NCBI GenBank assembly: GCA_002433055.1
Contig: DJHJ01000005.1
Coordinates: 1-28,965 of the forward strand
Length of the DNA stretch: 28,965 bases
Source: Acidobacteriia bacterium UBA6623
Lineage (GTDB): Bacteria > Acidobacteriota > Terriglobia > Bryobacterales > UBA6623
Direction: 5' to 3'
Shown here: one piece after another, positions 1 to 8,428 of the stretch
Numbering within the stretch: the stretch's first letter is position 1
How the letters are laid out: the number at the start of each line of letters is the position of its first letter
Made by a program: the position numbers and the translations under genes
The notes under the pieces: model-generated
What the model saw: only the letters and a program-made list of their open reading frames with translations
What the model was told of the DNA's origin: nothing
Databases searched by the model: none

Positions 1-258
1 AACTTCACCACCAAAATCAGCATGTCCCGGAGTGTCGACAATATTGATTTTGTAGTCTTGATAACGGACTCCGGTGGTTTTGGCTAGAATCGTGATGCCT
101 CGTTCGCGTTCCAATTCACCAGAATCAAGAGCACGATCGGCCACTTCCTCACGCTCACCGAAAACTCCGCTTTGTTGGAACATGGCATCGACTAAAGTCG
201 TCTTGCCATGGTCAACGTGAGCGATGATTGCGATACTACGAATAAATCTAGTCTGCAT
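1..258 (-). CDS. typA: Ribosome-associated GTPase TypA/BipA, N-terminal part (cut by window edge)
   Basis: This is the first 86 codons of a translational GTPase of the TypA/BipA family; the rest lies outside the window. The G1 loop AHVDHGKT is at residues 13-20, the G2 element RGITI at about 53-57 and G3 DTPGHADF at about 75-82. The short N-terminus before G1 and the phrase DSGELERERGITI fit TypA rather than EF-G, LepA or EF-Tu. TypA binds the 70S ribosome and helps 50S assembly and stress adaptation (family knowledge). The ATG at 258 is preceded by a possible AGAGGT ribosome binding site. A weak promoter-like pair (TTGGAT, 18 bp, TTTTAT) lies on the minus strand at 381-352. The gene follows the dehydratase on the same strand after 167 bases. 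Confidence 0.93.
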   Translation of the reverse strand, partial: MQTRFIRSIAIIAHVDHGKTTLVDAMFQQSGVFGEREEVADRALDSGELERERGITILAKTTGVRYQDYKINIVDTPGHADFGGEV

Positions 259-425
259 GCGAGATACAGCAACCTCTAATTCTTAAAAGGGTAGACGGAA
301 ACGTTTCGAGTGTGAGTCAGCTCGAACAAAGTGACCACTTTTAGCTTAGCGATAAAAGGTCTCGATATGCCATTTATCCAAAAAAGAGGGTTTCTTGAAT
401 ACAAGAGCAATGTTGAGTTTCTTGG

Positions 426-1409
426 CTAAACATCGTGAGATATCAACAATTCACAGAACATTTCTGACGATACATTTGCCCCACTCAAAATACACACCAC
501 ATCCTTAGATAGATCGGCAATCTCACTCACTCGAAGTGCGGCTACTGCGGCAGCCCCTCCGGGTTCAGAAACCACTTTTTGTTTTGTAGCAAGATAACGG
601 ACCGTCGTTCTGAGATCTTCCTCGTTTACTGCAAACACGTCATCTACCAACTGTTCCACAATTCGCAAGCCTCGTTCTCCTGGACAAGCCACCACAAGAG
701 CATCAGCGATAGTTGTCCCCACAGCTACCGTCACCGGCTGACCAGCCGCGAGCGATTGTTGCATCGATTGATTAGCTGCAGGTTGCACACCAAAAACACG
801 GCACCCGGGACGTTCTCTCTTGATCACCGTTGCAATCCCACTAATCAAACCACCTCCACTTATTGGAGCTACGACCGAGAAATTCCCGCCAAGTTCATCA
901 AGTAATTCAAGTCCAATAGTGCCATTGCCTGCAATAGTTTCATCAGAATCGTAAGGATGCAGCAATAGACGTCCTGTTTCTTTCTGGATGCGAAAAGTCG
1001 TATCCCAACGATCTTTGAATGTATTCTCGCAAGAAACAACTTCGCCACCAAAATGCTCTGTCATTGCACGCTTTAATGGTGAAGTATTCTTCATCATCAC
1101 GATCTGAGCGCTAACACCAAGTGTGCGTGCTGCATAGGCTATCGCCTGTGCGAAGTTACCTGACGAGGATGTCACTATACCTACCTGACGAGCTTGGTCA
1201 AGCCTACTCAAAATACTATTGAATGCCGGCCGAACCTTGAATGAACCTGTGGGTTGTTGCGATTCCAGTTTCAGCCAAACTCTGCACCCTAGATCGTGAC
1301 TCAAAGATTCAGAAAGAATCAATGGGGTTGGCCGTAGGTATTTAGAGAGGCGATCTCTAGCTACTTCAATATCTTTGGAAGTTATGGGATTAACGCCCAG
1401 TTTTGACAC
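426..1409 (-). CDS. PLP-dependent threonine/serine dehydratase (no ACT domain)
   Basis: This is a fold-type II PLP enzyme of the threonine ammonia-lyase / serine dehydratase / serine racemase group, 327 residues. The PLP lysine is K58 in TGSFKVR, the substrate-binding SSGN is near residues 82-85, and the phosphate-binding glycine loop SGGGLISG is at about 184-191. Such enzymes deaminate threonine to 2-oxobutanoate or serine to pyruvate, and some racemise serine. There is no C-terminal ACT-like regulatory domain, so it resembles short catabolic TdcB-type enzymes more than feedback-controlled biosynthetic IlvA. The start is a GTG with only a distant purine-rich stretch upstream, so the exact start is uncertain. 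It lies 101 bases after lptFG on the same strand. Substrate choice cannot be settled from sequence, so no symbol is given. Confidence 0.88.
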   Translation of the reverse strand: MSKLGVNPITSKDIEVARDRLSKYLRPTPLILSESLSHDLGCRVWLKLESQQPTGSFKVRPAFNSILSRLDQARQVGIVTSSSGNFAQAIAYAARTLGVSAQIVMMKNTSPLKRAMTEHFGGEVVSCENTFKDRWDTTFRIQKETGRLLLHPYDSDETIAGNGTIGLELLDELGGNFSVVAPISGGGLISGIATVIKRERPGCRVFGVQPAANQSMQQSLAAGQPVTVAVGTTIADALVVACPGERGLRIVEQLVDDVFAVNEEDLRTTVRYLATKQKVVSEPGGAAAVAALRVSEIADLSKDVVCILSGANVSSEMFCELLISHDV

Positions 1410-1510
1410 AGATCTTAGTGTCCCTTCTAGCGGCTACTAGGTCAATTGTAACGATTTATTACAGTATTGATTCGTCCTCGGCATTGAACAAGAAACTCCA
1501 AGAACAATAC

Positions 1511-3880
1511 TTAAGATCGCACTCTCAAAAACAAATACAACCCTACTAATCCAAAGATTACACCAGGAGCCCAAGCCGCCACTGCTGGACTCAACTGCCC
1601 AGCTCTACCCAACTGTTCGAGCAAACCATTGAGGGAGTAATAAGCAATAGCTAACCCGATACTCAATGCAACTCCTGTCAGAGCCCCACGATGTCCAGCC
1701 ACCAACGAAAATGGAATTGCCAGAACGGCCATACTGACGGCAAAAAGAGGGAAGGCCATTTTTTTGTGCCATTGAACTTGTAGACGCACAGTATCAAAAC
1801 CGCTCTGAGTCAGGTCAGTGATATAAGCGTGCAACTCACGCCAGTTCATTTGTTGATGTTGACGCTCTTCCTTGAGGAAGTAGCTGGGCTCCTCTGAAAG
1901 ATCAGAGAAAGGTTGCCTATTAAACTTCGAGAACTGCAGTACACGATTGCCATCAATTTCACGCACCCAGCCATTCTCAAAAATCCAAGCTTCTTCCAGC
2001 GTATCCCAATACGCCCGCTCAGCAGCTATGTGGCGCTCAAGTCTGAAACTCTGTTCGTCAAAATCATAAACATTGATCTTCGCAAACGCTTTCTCCTGTG
2101 AATCAAAGAATCGATGGTGATAGATGCGCTCACCTTTGCCAAACATCCAACGTCGATCTGGTTTCAAAAACGTTCGAACTGGACGTCCTTTGATTTCGTC
2201 CCGGATTGCATCTTGCTTACGATTCATTTCCGGCAAATAGTAGTAATCCAGTGCGAACAACAAACCGCTAATTGCGGTTGCTGTCACCAAGATCGGTGCC
2301 GCTAACCGGTAAAGACCTACTCCACAGGCCTTGAAGGCCGTAAGTTCTTGGTATTTTGCCAAAACTCCAAAACAGACTAAGGTCCCGACCAATACGCAAA
2401 GCGGAGCCGTCTCATAGACCAAAAAGGGTGTTAAGTAATACACATACGGAATAAATAAGCCCAATTTCTCGCGCTCAAGCATGTCGCTCAGCAGTTCGAA
2501 AAAGCTAAATACAAACCAGATCGCCACAAAGGAAGTAACCAGCACTAGCAAGTAAAAAAGAAATGTCCTTAGCACATACCAATCAATAATGCGGAAACCT
2601 GGCAGGACACTTTCTGAAGTCATTGGAGAATACGAAGTTCTCTTTCTGTTACGAGTAAAGTTGCCTTGGGCCCTAGCAGTCTGTTCGTTGTTCTTTCGCG
2701 ACCATGTTAGTGATCCTACAAGCCAACTCCCAACTGTGGCAGTGAAATCACGACGGTTCGGTGCATCGAGTTGCGATAACAACCAGATGCCCACTGAAAC
2801 AAAAATCAGGTTGGCAATCCAAATTGACGGCCCAGTTGCCAGCAGTTCTGCCTTAGCCAAAGCGATACCACTAAGTTGAACCATGTAGTAAAGGAAGACT
2901 AAGATCAAACCCGACACCACACCAGCCGATTTACCTAAACGCCGCGATGAAATAGCTATTGGAACGCCAACCATCGGCAAAACAAAACAGGCGAAGGGTA
3001 AAGAAAACCTTTGGTGTAGCTCAATCTCTGCATCCACCTTTTTTTCACCAATTTGTGTGCGGGAGATAAGTTGCGCAGTAGAAGTCTGTTCGAAAGTTCG
3101 TTTGCGAAGCTCAGGAGCGGTTGCATTCGATTGAAGCACCTGATCGCTCTCCTGAAACTCAAAACTATGATATTGCACCGCGTCATGGGATTGCTCATAA
3201 GTGCTGGCATGTGGGAGTCGGAGCTGTAAGCGATCCTGTTCAGGGCGAGGCACCACAACTGCTTCCTCGGCAACGGTAATTCTGGGACCATCTACTGCTG
3301 CATTGGAGCCACCGAACGAACCTCTACTTTCTGGAGTTCGCTCGTCTGCTATAAAAATGCCTTTCCATCGGACCACTGGACCTGGGACTACATCTCGAAC
3401 ATAGAGTACCGTGTCCGGAAATGTCTCTATAAACACGCGTGGTTGAACCTCGGCACTGGCCTGCGATATTTTTAAGGACTCCGCAATTTCTTTTTGTTTC
3501 TGAAGTGCTAATGGATTGTAGTAAAGCGTTGTCACTGCACAAATAGAGCCTCCGATTAAAGCCACCAAGGCAACTGGTTTGACAAGGCGAAGCCCCGGGA
3601 TTCCTGCAGCACGCATAGCGGTGATCTCACCATCACTTGAAATACGCCCGAGACCGACAAGAACGCCTATCAGAACCCCGATCGGAATCGTAAAACGAAG
3701 CACCTGTGGCACAGCTAACAGAAAAAGATAAATCACCTCTGCGACCGACCCACTCGGGTGTATCAGGAGTGACATCAAGAGGCCAACCGATTTAAGAAAC
3801 AGGACAAATGTGAATAACACCGTTCCAATTAGTGAACTGGCAATCACCTCTCGAAAAATGTAGCGAAAAAGAATGTGCAC
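1511..3880 (-). CDS. lptFG: LptF-LptG fusion, LPS export ABC permease
   Basis: One 789-residue reading frame holds two YjgP/YjgQ-type permeases. The first (about 1-375) has the LptF layout: N-terminal helices, the cytoplasmic coupling region near ISSDGEITAMRAAG (81-94), a periplasmic beta-jellyroll (about 130-280) and C-terminal helices. A polar linker at about 376-425 follows. The second (about 426-789) repeats the layout, with FGVLAKYQELTAFKACG near 504-520, a periplasmic domain at about 550-690 and three last helices. In E. coli LptF and LptG are separate and form a heterodimer with the LptB ATPase, extracting LPS from the inner membrane and passing it to LptC. A covalent pair would fix the 1:1 ratio. 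The start is GTG. A plausible promoter lies at 3947-3919. No lptB, lptC or lptA is in the window. Confidence 0.93.
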   Translation of the reverse strand: MHILFRYIFREVIASSLIGTVLFTFVLFLKSVGLLMSLLIHPSGSVAEVIYLFLLAVPQVLRFTIPIGVLIGVLVGLGRISSDGEITAMRAAGIPGLRLVKPVALVALIGGSICAVTTLYYNPLALQKQKEIAESLKISQASAEVQPRVFIETFPDTVLYVRDVVPGPVVRWKGIFIADERTPESRGSFGGSNAAVDGPRITVAEEAVVVPRPEQDRLQLRLPHASTYEQSHDAVQYHSFEFQESDQVLQSNATAPELRKRTFEQTSTAQLISRTQIGEKKVDAEIELHQRFSLPFACFVLPMVGVPIAISSRRLGKSAGVVSGLILVFLYYMVQLSGIALAKAELLATGPSIWIANLIFVSVGIWLLSQLDAPNRRDFTATVGSWLVGSLTWSRKNNEQTARAQGNFTRNRKRTSYSPMTSESVLPGFRIIDWYVLRTFLFYLLVLVTSFVAIWFVFSFFELLSDMLEREKLGLFIPYVYYLTPFLVYETAPLCVLVGTLVCFGVLAKYQELTAFKACGVGLYRLAAPILVTATAISGLLFALDYYYLPEMNRKQDAIRDEIKGRPVRTFLKPDRRWMFGKGERIYHHRFFDSQEKAFAKINVYDFDEQSFRLERHIAAERAYWDTLEEAWIFENGWVREIDGNRVLQFSKFNRQPFSDLSEEPSYFLKEERQHQQMNWRELHAYITDLTQSGFDTVRLQVQWHKKMAFPLFAVSMAVLAIPFSLVAGHRGALTGVALSIGLAIAYYSLNGLLEQLGRAGQLSPAVAAWAPGVIFGLVGLYLFLRVRS

Positions 3881-3918
3881 GCGAAGTCTCTAATTTCAGA
3901 GTAAAACCGGACGGAAAG

Positions 3919-3947
3919 TATATAAAATTCTAGCGCAGAGTCAGCAA
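3919..3947 (-). promoter_or_regulatory. Candidate sigma-70 promoter for lptFG
   Basis: On the minus strand a -35 like TTGCTG (3947-3942) and a -10 TATATA (3924-3919) are separated by 17 bp. Transcription would start near 3912, leaving a leader of about 30 bases before the GTG at 3880. The 197-base gap after folC makes a separate promoter reasonable. This is pattern matching only. Confidence 0.45.
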
Positions 3948-4077
3948 GATTAGGTTCACAATGCAACTTCGAGCCAAAAAGAAGATGGCATTGCAACAAT
4001 CTGCAAAGTTAAATTTTGAGCAAAACACTGGAAGAATTGGTAGCCTACCAAACTTCCTAGCCTATATTGCATTTCGA

Positions 4078-5415
4078 TCACATGGTCAGTGATTCCGTCT
4101 GCACAACTTGTGACGCCTCTCCCACTAAAAAAATTGAACCTGCGATGACAATCAGATCTTCGGGTGAAGCTCCACGCCTTGCTTCCTTTAATGCTTCCGT
4201 CAAGTTTGGTGAAATTGATATGACTGAATGATGATGATCTACCAACGCCATGAGCGTCTGAGGACGGGCCGAACGAGCAACTTGAGAGCATGTCAGTATC
4301 ACCCTATTGGCTCGTGGAAATAAGATGCCCGCTACTTCATCCACTGCTTTGTCTCGAACCGAACCGTATATTAAGTGAATCCTGCGGTTTGTTTCATGAC
4401 GTTCTAGAAAATGAGCTAGAGTCAGTGCCCCAGAAGGATTGTGTGCAGCATCAAGCAAAATTTCTGGTGCCCCTGAAATACGTTCAAGTCTGCCCGGCCA
4501 GCTTGCCTTGGAAAGACCTCTCTTTATTTCTTCGCCTTCCGCTCCTACCAGATCAAGAGCAGCTACCGCTGTCAGAGCATTAGTGACTTGATGCTGTCCT
4601 GGCAGTGAAAGTGAAACATCAATCATAGAAGGAGCATTAACAGGCAATTTCTTGTTTGATTGCGAAACTTCAGCCCTGCTTGCTCTAAACCGGTAACAGC
4701 CCCTTTCATCAGTAATCCCTTCTGCTATCCAGTCAACTCCCACACGTACCATCGAGACATCAAGTTGTGCCGCTCTTTCCTCAAGAACCGCCATCACTTC
4801 TGGTCTTTGTGGGGCAACCACCAACTTCATGCCTGACTTAAGTATGCCTGCTTTTTCGGTAGCAATAGACACGATATCCTTACCGAGAAATCGTTCGTGA
4901 TCAAAGTCGATTGGGGTCACCACGCCCACTGCTCCTGTTAGGACGTTAGTTGCATCAAGTCGCCCCCCAAGTCCAACTTCGACAACTGCCCATTCAACAC
5001 CAGCATTACGAAATGCAGTGAATGCCGTTGCCGTGATGGATTCAAAAAAAGTTGGGTGTTCGGTTGATCCAAACTCGGCGATAATTCTCTCATTGGCAGC
5101 CCTAACGTCCTCTAAAGCACAGATGAAATCTTCGTCTGAAATTTCGGTTGCAGCCACTCGTATTCGCTCGTTAAACCGCACTAGATGCGGTGAGGTATAG
5201 AGACCAACACTTTGCCCAGCAGTCCACAGGCCACTCTCAATCAGTGCTGCTGTTGAGCCTTTGCCATTCGTACCTGCAATATGGATCCCCTTGAAGGTCT
5301 GTTGCGGATCACCCAACAACGTCAAAAGACGTGTCATACGGGTCAGCCCAAAATTGGCAGTGCGAATATCGCCAATAAGAGAAAGCAGGTATCGAACCGC
5401 CTCAGAATAGATCAT
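4078..5415 (-). CDS. folC: Bifunctional folylpolyglutamate synthase / dihydrofolate synthase
   Basis: This Mur-ligase-family enzyme of 445 residues adds glutamate to dihydropteroate and extends the glutamate tail of folates, using ATP. The ATP-binding loop GTNGKGST is at residues 48-55, with the family phrases SPHLVRFNERI, a PTFFESITATAF stretch and ATNVL downstream. LDAAHNPSGA marks the start of the C-terminal ligase domain. Length fits the family (about 420-450). The ATG overlaps the accD stop in an ATGA (5412-5415), which implies translational coupling. Whether it carries both activities or only one is not visible. GTP cyclohydrolase I (folE) for the same pathway is encoded about 4 kb away, but no folB, folK or folP is in the window. 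Confidence 0.95.
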   Translation of the reverse strand: MIYSEAVRYLLSLIGDIRTANFGLTRMTRLLTLLGDPQQTFKGIHIAGTNGKGSTAALIESGLWTAGQSVGLYTSPHLVRFNERIRVAATEISDEDFICALEDVRAANERIIAEFGSTEHPTFFESITATAFTAFRNAGVEWAVVEVGLGGRLDATNVLTGAVGVVTPIDFDHERFLGKDIVSIATEKAGILKSGMKLVVAPQRPEVMAVLEERAAQLDVSMVRVGVDWIAEGITDERGCYRFRASRAEVSQSNKKLPVNAPSMIDVSLSLPGQHQVTNALTAVAALDLVGAEGEEIKRGLSKASWPGRLERISGAPEILLDAAHNPSGALTLAHFLERHETNRRIHLIYGSVRDKAVDEVAGILFPRANRVILTCSQVARSARPQTLMALVDHHHSVISISPNLTEALKEARRGASPEDLIVIAGSIFLVGEASQVVQTESLTM

Positions 5416-6263
5416 TCGATCGGGCCGCAGAAGAAATCGAAAGCTTGTGCGAGAAATTCCTTGAGTTCTGAGCGAGACACCACAGCATCGAGCATGCCAT
5501 GTTCAAGTAGAAACTCCGAGCGCTGGAATCCTTTAGGAAGTTTTTGGCGGATTGTCTGCTCTATCACACGCGGACCCGCAAAGCCAATTAATGCACCTGG
5601 TTCAGCAATATTGAGATCGCCCAACATAGCGTAACTAGCTGTTACTCCGCCGGTCGTTGGATCAGTCAAAACACTAATGTAAGGAAGCCGCTCTTCAACC
5701 AATTTGACCAGTGCGCTTGAAATCTTAGCCAGTTGCATGAGGCTGACAGCACCTTCCATCATGCGAGCCCCTCCAGAAGCAGAGACAACAATGAAAGGTT
5801 GCTGTTTGTCGTGGGCTCGTTCAATGGCGCGTGTAATTTTCTCGCCCACAACCGCACCCATACTGCCTCCGATGAAACGGTACTCCATGACCGCTGCAAC
5901 CACTGCTCTTCCTTTGAGCTTACCTTCGGCGCAGATCACAGCATCTTTGAGGCCCGTCTCTGACTCAGCCTGTTCAAGACGCTCACGGTAGGGACGCAGA
6001 TCAACAAACCCGAGGGCATCGGTGCTTCGAAGATCAGTATCAAATTCCTCCCAGTGTTGATCGTCAAACAACAGTGCTAGCCTATTGCGTGCGTCGATCT
6101 TGAAGTGAAAGTTACACTTGGGACAAACCATTGCATTCGCTTCGAGATCCTTTTTCCAAATGGTAGACCGACACACATCACACTTAATCCAAAGGCCTTC
6201 TGTGCGCACCGTCCTGGATGAAGTCGTCTTCTCAGGGCCGTTTTCTTTTTCAAACCACGCCAT
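5412..6263 (-). CDS. accD: Acetyl-CoA carboxylase carboxyltransferase subunit beta
   Basis: This is the beta half of the carboxyltransferase, which moves carboxyl from carboxybiotin to acetyl-CoA to make malonyl-CoA, the first step of fatty-acid synthesis. It has 283 residues, the usual size. The N-terminal zinc ribbon is intact, with pairs C28/C31 (CDVC) and C47/C50 (CPKC). The crotonase-like core follows with SGGARMMEG and the GGVTASYAMLGD and GFAGPRVIEQTI stretches. The partner accA is not in the window. It is the first gene of the minus-strand run, divergent from the VOC gene across 133 bases, and directly coupled to folC by a 4-base overlap. An accD-folC pairing is also seen in Enterobacteria. 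Confidence 0.97.
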   Translation of the reverse strand: MAWFEKENGPEKTTSSRTVRTEGLWIKCDVCRSTIWKKDLEANAMVCPKCNFHFKIDARNRLALLFDDQHWEEFDTDLRSTDALGFVDLRPYRERLEQAESETGLKDAVICAEGKLKGRAVVAAVMEYRFIGGSMGAVVGEKITRAIERAHDKQQPFIVVSASGGARMMEGAVSLMQLAKISSALVKLVEERLPYISVLTDPTTGGVTASYAMLGDLNIAEPGALIGFAGPRVIEQTIRQKLPKGFQRSEFLLEHGMLDAVVSRSELKEFLAQAFDFFCGPIE

Positions 6264-6396
6264 GTGTTACCAATCGGATGATGATACCAGATGAAACCCT
6301 CAATAGAACTAGCAATAGAAACAACTGCTTCTGTTCAATCCACACCAGCACTACTCATTTTGGCTACACTTGTATTTTAAAATCTGGGAGGACTTA

Positions 6397-6768
6397 ATGA
6401 TGTACAAAGGGTTGGAACACACTGCAATAGCTTCGGTTGATCCAGAAAAACTGGCTGCGTGGTACGAGGAATATCTGGGCTTTTCAATTTGCTATCGCTA
6501 CGGAGGAAATGTCTTTGTAAAGGCACCTAACGGCGCAATGCTAGAAATCATTCCGGGCACAGGAGATCGACCCGCTAACGAGTTGCAGACTCTCGGCATT
6601 CGCCATCTAGCAATTTCGGTGGATGATTTCGACGCTGCCCACGAAGATCTCAAATCTAAGGGCATAGCGATTGAAAACTTGGTCAACTATGAAGGTAACC
6701 GTCTGGCCTTCTTTCGTGACATTGAGGGCAACATCTGCCATATAATCCATCGAGAGAAAGCGATCTGA
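6397..6768 (+). CDS. VOC-family (glyoxalase/bleomycin-resistance fold) protein
   Basis: This single-domain vicinal-oxygen-chelate protein has about 123 residues in two beta-alpha-beta-beta-beta modules. Likely metal ligands are His in GLEHTAIAS near the N-terminus, Glu in MLEIIP, His in IRHLAISVDD and Glu in DIEGN. All four positions are filled, so it is probably a metal-binding enzyme rather than a binding-only member. The reaction cannot be read from sequence: lyase, dioxygenase, epimerase and resistance proteins share the fold. I chose the tandem ATGs at 6397/6400 because a strong GGGAGGA (6386-6392) sits 4-7 bases upstream; a longer TTG-started frame from 6370 would swallow this site. The NHL-propeller gene follows after 71 bases and may be co-transcribed. 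Confidence 0.85.
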   Translation: MMYKGLEHTAIASVDPEKLAAWYEEYLGFSICYRYGGNVFVKAPNGAMLEIIPGTGDRPANELQTLGIRHLAISVDDFDAAHEDLKSKGIAIENLVNYEGNRLAFFRDIEGNICHIIHREKAI

Positions 6769-6839
6769 TCGTCAGCCGGCTTGAGATAGATAGAAAATGG
6801 CAGAGCAAAAAGGCGGTCACTAACGCGAAATTGGCTGGC

Positions 6840-7826
6840 ATGAATACTCCTCCTGCTCCAAATCCCATCATCGGATCCGACGAGCATCGCTATGAAGTGC
6901 TGCATGACTGGGGTGCTTTACCAGCTCGAATTACCTATGGAAATTGTCACGGTGTGGCAGAGGACTCTAAAGGTCTAATTTACATCCATCACACTGTCCA
7001 CGAAACCAGCGAGAGTCCTGACTCAGTAGTAGTTTTTGACCCCGACGGAAACTTTGTTCACTCCTGGGGTAAGGAATTTAAAGGCGGCGCGCACGGATTT
7101 CACCTGCAAAAAGAAGGCGGGGAAGAATTTTTCTACTTCTGTGATATTGATCGCCGTATTGTCGTCAAAACTACGCTAGAGGGCGAAGAAGTGTTACGCC
7201 TAGGCTATCCATACGAATCAGAAAACTACGAACCAAAACCGGACGGATCACAACCCGATTATCGCCCTACCAACCTCGCAATCGCCCCGAATGGCGACAT
7301 ATACATAGGAGATGGTTATGGGTCAAGTTGCATCCTGCAGTACGACAAAAAAGGCAATTACATTCGCACCTTCGGTGGACTTGGAAGCGAAGCTGGACAG
7401 GTAAGTTGTCCCCACGGTATCATTTGCGACACACGTTCAAAAGAGCCGGTCATTCTCGTTGCAGATCGTGCAAACAACCGCCTTCAGGAGTTTTCACTTG
7501 CGGGCGAGCACCGCCGTTTCTACTACCTCCATCCCTCAGTGCTAAGCAGCGTCAACCTACCTTGCCATTTTCACATCCGCAAGAAGGAAATGGTTATTCC
7601 CGACCTTGCTGCCCGTGTAACTCTGCTCGACGCAAACAATGACGTTATCACTCACCTGGGTGAGGGGACTGCCGACTACCGACAGCGGCGTCTTAAATCC
7701 AGCGAACACTTCCCGCCAGGAAAGTTTGTTTGCCCTCACGGCGCTTGCTTCGACCATGAAGGCAATATTTTCGTCACCGAATGGGTAGAGGTTGGCCGTG
7801 TCACAAAATTAAACCAGATACATTAG
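6840..7826 (+). CDS. NHL-repeat beta-propeller protein, cytosolic, unknown role
   Basis: This 328-residue protein consists of NHL-type propeller blades with recurring phrases: HGVAEDSKGLIYIHH, LAIAPNGDIYIGDGYG, CPHGIICDTRSKEPVILVADRANNRLQEF and CPHGACFDHEGNIFVTEWVEVGRV. That pattern suggests a six-bladed propeller related to peptidyl-alpha-hydroxyglycine lyase-like proteins. No signal peptide or membrane segment is visible, so it should be cytoplasmic. Close relatives, as I recall, occur in Planctomycetes and allied phyla, without an assigned function. The ATG at 6840 is the first ATG in frame; a TTG at 6831 is possible and no good ribosome binding site is visible. It lies downstream of the VOC gene and converges with tlpA across 46 bases lacking a clear terminator. 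Confidence 0.8.
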   Translation: MNTPPAPNPIIGSDEHRYEVLHDWGALPARITYGNCHGVAEDSKGLIYIHHTVHETSESPDSVVVFDPDGNFVHSWGKEFKGGAHGFHLQKEGGEEFFYFCDIDRRIVVKTTLEGEEVLRLGYPYESENYEPKPDGSQPDYRPTNLAIAPNGDIYIGDGYGSSCILQYDKKGNYIRTFGGLGSEAGQVSCPHGIICDTRSKEPVILVADRANNRLQEFSLAGEHRRFYYLHPSVLSSVNLPCHFHIRKKEMVIPDLAARVTLLDANNDVITHLGEGTADYRQRRLKSSEHFPPGKFVCPHGACFDHEGNIFVTEWVEVGRVTKLNQIH

Positions 7827-7872
7827 CCAGAATCGGTACGTGGCAACAGGTCAGATCAAAACCACCAAATGC

Positions 7873-8382
7873 TCACAAGAGGGATCGTAAATAATTCACG
7901 ATCTCGGGCATTTCCCAGTCTTCTGCCCCTATATATTTGCGAACCACCTCTCCCTCACGGTTAATCAAATAACTTTCCGGGTACTTTATAGTTCCATAGC
8001 GTGAACTCACCGTTCGTTCGGGGTCGAGCACCGTGGGAAACGTCACTCGAAAGCGTTCAAGGAACTGTTGATACACGGCCTCTTCCGTGTCTACGCTCAC
8101 TGCCAGAACAACGAGGCCATCACCTCGAAAGCGCTCATATAGAGTATTTAATGAAGGTACTTCCGCAACACAGGGTGGACACCAGGTTGCCCAGAAATTC
8201 AGCAAAACCAGCTTGCCACGGTAGTTAGATAGCCGTACCCCATCTGTCAGTTCAAACTCAGGGGCTGTATCTCCCACCTCGACACGATGAATTTCAAAGT
8301 GAGGGATAACTCGATGCAACAACACACCCGTCAAGGCAATTACAATCGCGGCAATCCATACCTCACGCTTCACCCGTGCCAT
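7873..8382 (-). CDS. TlpA/ResA-like membrane-anchored thiol:disulfide oxidoreductase
   Basis: This 169-residue protein has an N-terminal membrane anchor (about residues 8-22) followed by a thioredoxin fold facing the periplasm. The active site WCPPC is at 67-71 in LLNFWATWCPPCVAEV, and the cis-proline region is KYPESYLI. WCPPC is typical of the TlpA, ResA and CcmG group, which reduce apocytochrome c or other exported cysteines. A partner could be the cytochrome c domain of the lipoprotein encoded at 13741-16785, but that is inference. The ATG at 8382 is chosen because GGAG (8393-8390) lies 7 bases upstream; an upstream ATG at 8409 lacks this support. It is divergent from the first pterin-synthase gene with only 46 bases between start codons. 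Confidence 0.9.
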   Translation of the reverse strand: MARVKREVWIAAIVIALTGVLLHRVIPHFEIHRVEVGDTAPEFELTDGVRLSNYRGKLVLLNFWATWCPPCVAEVPSLNTLYERFRGDGLVVLAVSVDTEEAVYQQFLERFRVTFPTVLDPERTVSSRYGTIKYPESYLINREGEVVRKYIGAEDWEMPEIVNYLRSLL

Positions 8383-8389
8383 AATGATA

Positions 8390-8419
8390 CTCCGGTCCCA
8401 CTGTAGCAATCGTCCGGAG
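8390..8419. promoter_or_regulatory. Mirror-image ribosome binding sites in a 46-bp divergent gap
   Basis: CTCCGG at 8390-8395 and CCGGAG at 8414-8419 form a perfect 6-bp inverted repeat with an 18-base spacer. Read on the minus strand the first is the GGAG site of tlpA; read on the plus strand the second is the GGAG site of the pterin-synthase gene. Any promoter for either gene must lie in these few bases or inside the neighbouring coding region. Confidence 0.55.
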
Positions 8420-8428
8420 CCTTGGCAA

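Noticed and set aside
386..412. Possible terminator after the dehydratase gene (short CTTG/CAAG stem with a T-rich tail on the minus strand)
   Set aside because: The stem has only 4 bp and is AT-rich; too weak to call.
3956..4291. 111-residue minus-strand frame overlapping the 3' end of folC
   Set aside because: It overlaps folC out of frame, including conserved C-terminal residues, and lacks any motif or start signal.
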